From Elusimicrobiota bacterium (lineage in GTDB: Bacteria; Elusimicrobiota; Elusimicrobia; JACQJN01): a DNA stretch of 6,343 bases. Shown here one piece after another: positions 5,416-6,343 of this stretch. The stretch's first letter is position 1, and each line of letters opens with the position of its first letter. Where the stretch lies: positions 1 through 6,343 of the forward strand of contig JACQJM010000028.1 of assembly GCA_016205045.1 (NCBI GenBank), given 5' to 3'. The notes beneath the pieces were generated by a model. That model did not search any database. It saw only the letters and a list, made by a program, of their open reading frames with translations, and was not told the DNA's origin. Both the position numbers and the translations under genes were made by a program.

Positions 5416-6230
5416 CCGGGGATTCTCGGACCTTTGTGGTGACGGGATGCGCCAGCGGCATTGGCCGTCATGTGGCCAACGCATTGGTTTTACAGGGACA
5501 GCGCATGCTGGCGGCCGACATCAATTTGAAAGCCCTGGAAGAGAATGCCAGAGTTCAGGGTTGGCCGGGGGACCGGGTTCTGCTTCAGGAGCTGGATGTG
5601 CGCGATTCCGAGTCCTGGGAGGAGGCCCTGCAGTCTGCAGTTTCCCAATTCGGGGGAATCGATGTCCTCATGAATATCGCCGGGTATTTGGAGCCTGGCT
5701 GGGCTCACGAGATGAAGTCGGAGGATGTGGATCGACATTTTGATATCAATGCCAAAGGGGTCATTTTTGGAACGCAAGCTGCGGCCCGAATCATGATTCC
5801 ACAGAAACGTGGGCATATCATCAACATGGGCTCCATGTCCGCCTTGGCGCCTATCCCGGGACTCGCCCTGTACAGCGCCTCCAAATACGCGGTCCGGGCT
5901 TTTTCATTGGCCGTAGCTCAGGAGCTCCGTCCTTATGGGATCTATGTCACGGTGGTATGCCCGGATGCAGTCAGCACGCCCATGCTGGAACTTCAAAAGA
6001 GGTATAAGCAGGCCGCTTTGACTTTTTCCGGGCCGCGTATATTATCGGTAGAGGACGTAGGCCAATTGATCCTGGGACCGGTTCTTTCCCGCAAGCCATT
6101 GGAGATTTTCCTGCCCAAGTCTCGCGGTTGGTTGGCACGCGTGGCGGATCTTTTTCCTCAACTGGGATTTCTGCTGGGCCCTGCCTTCCAAAAGAAAGGG
6201 CTCAAACGTCAAGCCTCCCTAAAAGTTTAG
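5412..6230 (+). CDS. Short-chain dehydrogenase/reductase (classical SDR)
   Basis: A 272-residue NAD(P)-dependent oxidoreductase with a complete classical SDR set: cofactor loop TGCASGIG (11-18), DV at 62-63, NIAG (88-91), Asn113, catalytic Ser141, and YSASK with Tyr154 and Lys158. Asp36 at the end of the second strand usually favours NAD(H) over NADP(H). The C-terminus after about 235 is longer than the minimal fold and contains a hydrophobic amphipathic-looking stretch (240-259) followed by a basic tail, which may touch membrane or a hydrophobic substrate. The start overlaps the stop of the preceding gene by 4 bases (ATGA), with AGGAG at 5396-5400, 11 bases before the ATG. Position at the end of the operon suggests it reduces or oxidises the carbonyl or hydroxyl handled by the transketolase. 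The substrate is unknown. Confidence 0.9.
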   Translation: MTGDSRTFVVTGCASGIGRHVANALVLQGQRMLAADINLKALEENARVQGWPGDRVLLQELDVRDSESWEEALQSAVSQFGGIDVLMNIAGYLEPGWAHEMKSEDVDRHFDINAKGVIFGTQAAARIMIPQKRGHIINMGSMSALAPIPGLALYSASKYAVRAFSLAVAQELRPYGIYVTVVCPDAVSTPMLELQKRYKQAALTFSGPRILSVEDVGQLILGPVLSRKPLEIFLPKSRGWLARVADLFPQLGFLLGPAFQKKGLKRQASLKV

Positions 6231-6253
6231 AAATTCCCCGAACAGTAGTTTTT

Positions 6254-6343
6254 CCTCCCCCTTGAGGGGGGAGGGCAGGGTGGGGGTGAGATGAGCTCGA
6301 CAAAATGAACCCCTCACCCTAACCCTCTCCCGCAGGGGGAGAG
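6254..6343. repeat. Imperfect inverted-repeat element, truncated at the window edge
   Basis: The left half (6254-6290) and right half (about 6309-6343) are near mirror images: the reverse complement of the right half matches the left apart from a few changes and one gap. Each half also folds alone. CCTCCCCC (6254-6261) pairs with GGGGGAGG (6267-6274), and CTCTCCC (6325-6331) pairs with GGGAGAG (6337-6343). The string CCCTCACCCTAACCCTCTCC is of a type I know as a dispersed intergenic repeat in many bacterial genomes. No T-run follows either hairpin on either strand, so it is not a clear terminator, though it could slow polymerase after the operon. The right end lies outside the window. Confidence 0.7.

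Noticed and set aside
6254..6274. Intrinsic terminator of the operon
   Set aside because: The stem is strong, but the T-run (6249-6253) precedes it on the plus strand and no T-run follows on either strand.

Overview
The window reads as part of a Gram-negative-type bacterial chromosome of mixed base composition. It carries ordinary housekeeping genes, two signal-peptide proteins I cannot name, and a short metabolic operon. The phylum cannot be fixed from sequence alone. The small secreted hydrophobic proteins, the split transketolase and the GC-rich dispersed repeat at the right edge would fit an uncultivated lineage such as Omnitrophota or Elusimicrobiota, but that is a weak inference. No phage, transposase, tRNA, rRNA or CRISPR feature is visible.

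Layout. Bases 1-161 are a GC-rich, highly self-complementary stretch ahead of a complete enolase gene (162-1451, +). After 71 bases containing a good hairpin comes an FtsB/DivIC-type cell-division gene (1523-1834, +). Its stop codon overlaps, on the opposite strand, the stop codon of a two-gene leftward unit (1831-2858, -). These two genes encode small exported proteins with hydrophobic, glycine-rich C-termini. They share a motif just after the signal peptide and look like diverged paralogues.

Bases 2859-3117 are a divergent control region. A perfect TATAAT faces left toward the secreted-protein pair. Another faces right toward the operon and is directly abutted by a 15-base dyad, CGACTC-AAA-GAGTCG, that looks like an operator.

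The rightward operon (3118-6230, +) encodes an SCP2-like lipid-binding protein, the two halves of a split transketolase, and a short-chain dehydrogenase/reductase. Each gene overlaps the next (20, 4 and 4 bases), so they are probably translationally coupled and act in one pathway. A plausible but unproven reading is that the split transketolase moves or forms a two-carbon ketol unit, the reductase acts on the resulting carbonyl, and the SCP2 protein handles a hydrophobic substrate or product. The right edge (6254-6343) is an imperfect inverted-repeat element cut off by the window end.

The most interesting points are the secreted paralogue pair with its shared YSGT motif, the SCP2/split-transketolase/reductase operon with its operator-like dyad, and the foldable leader ahead of enolase. 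None of these alone proves a new system.
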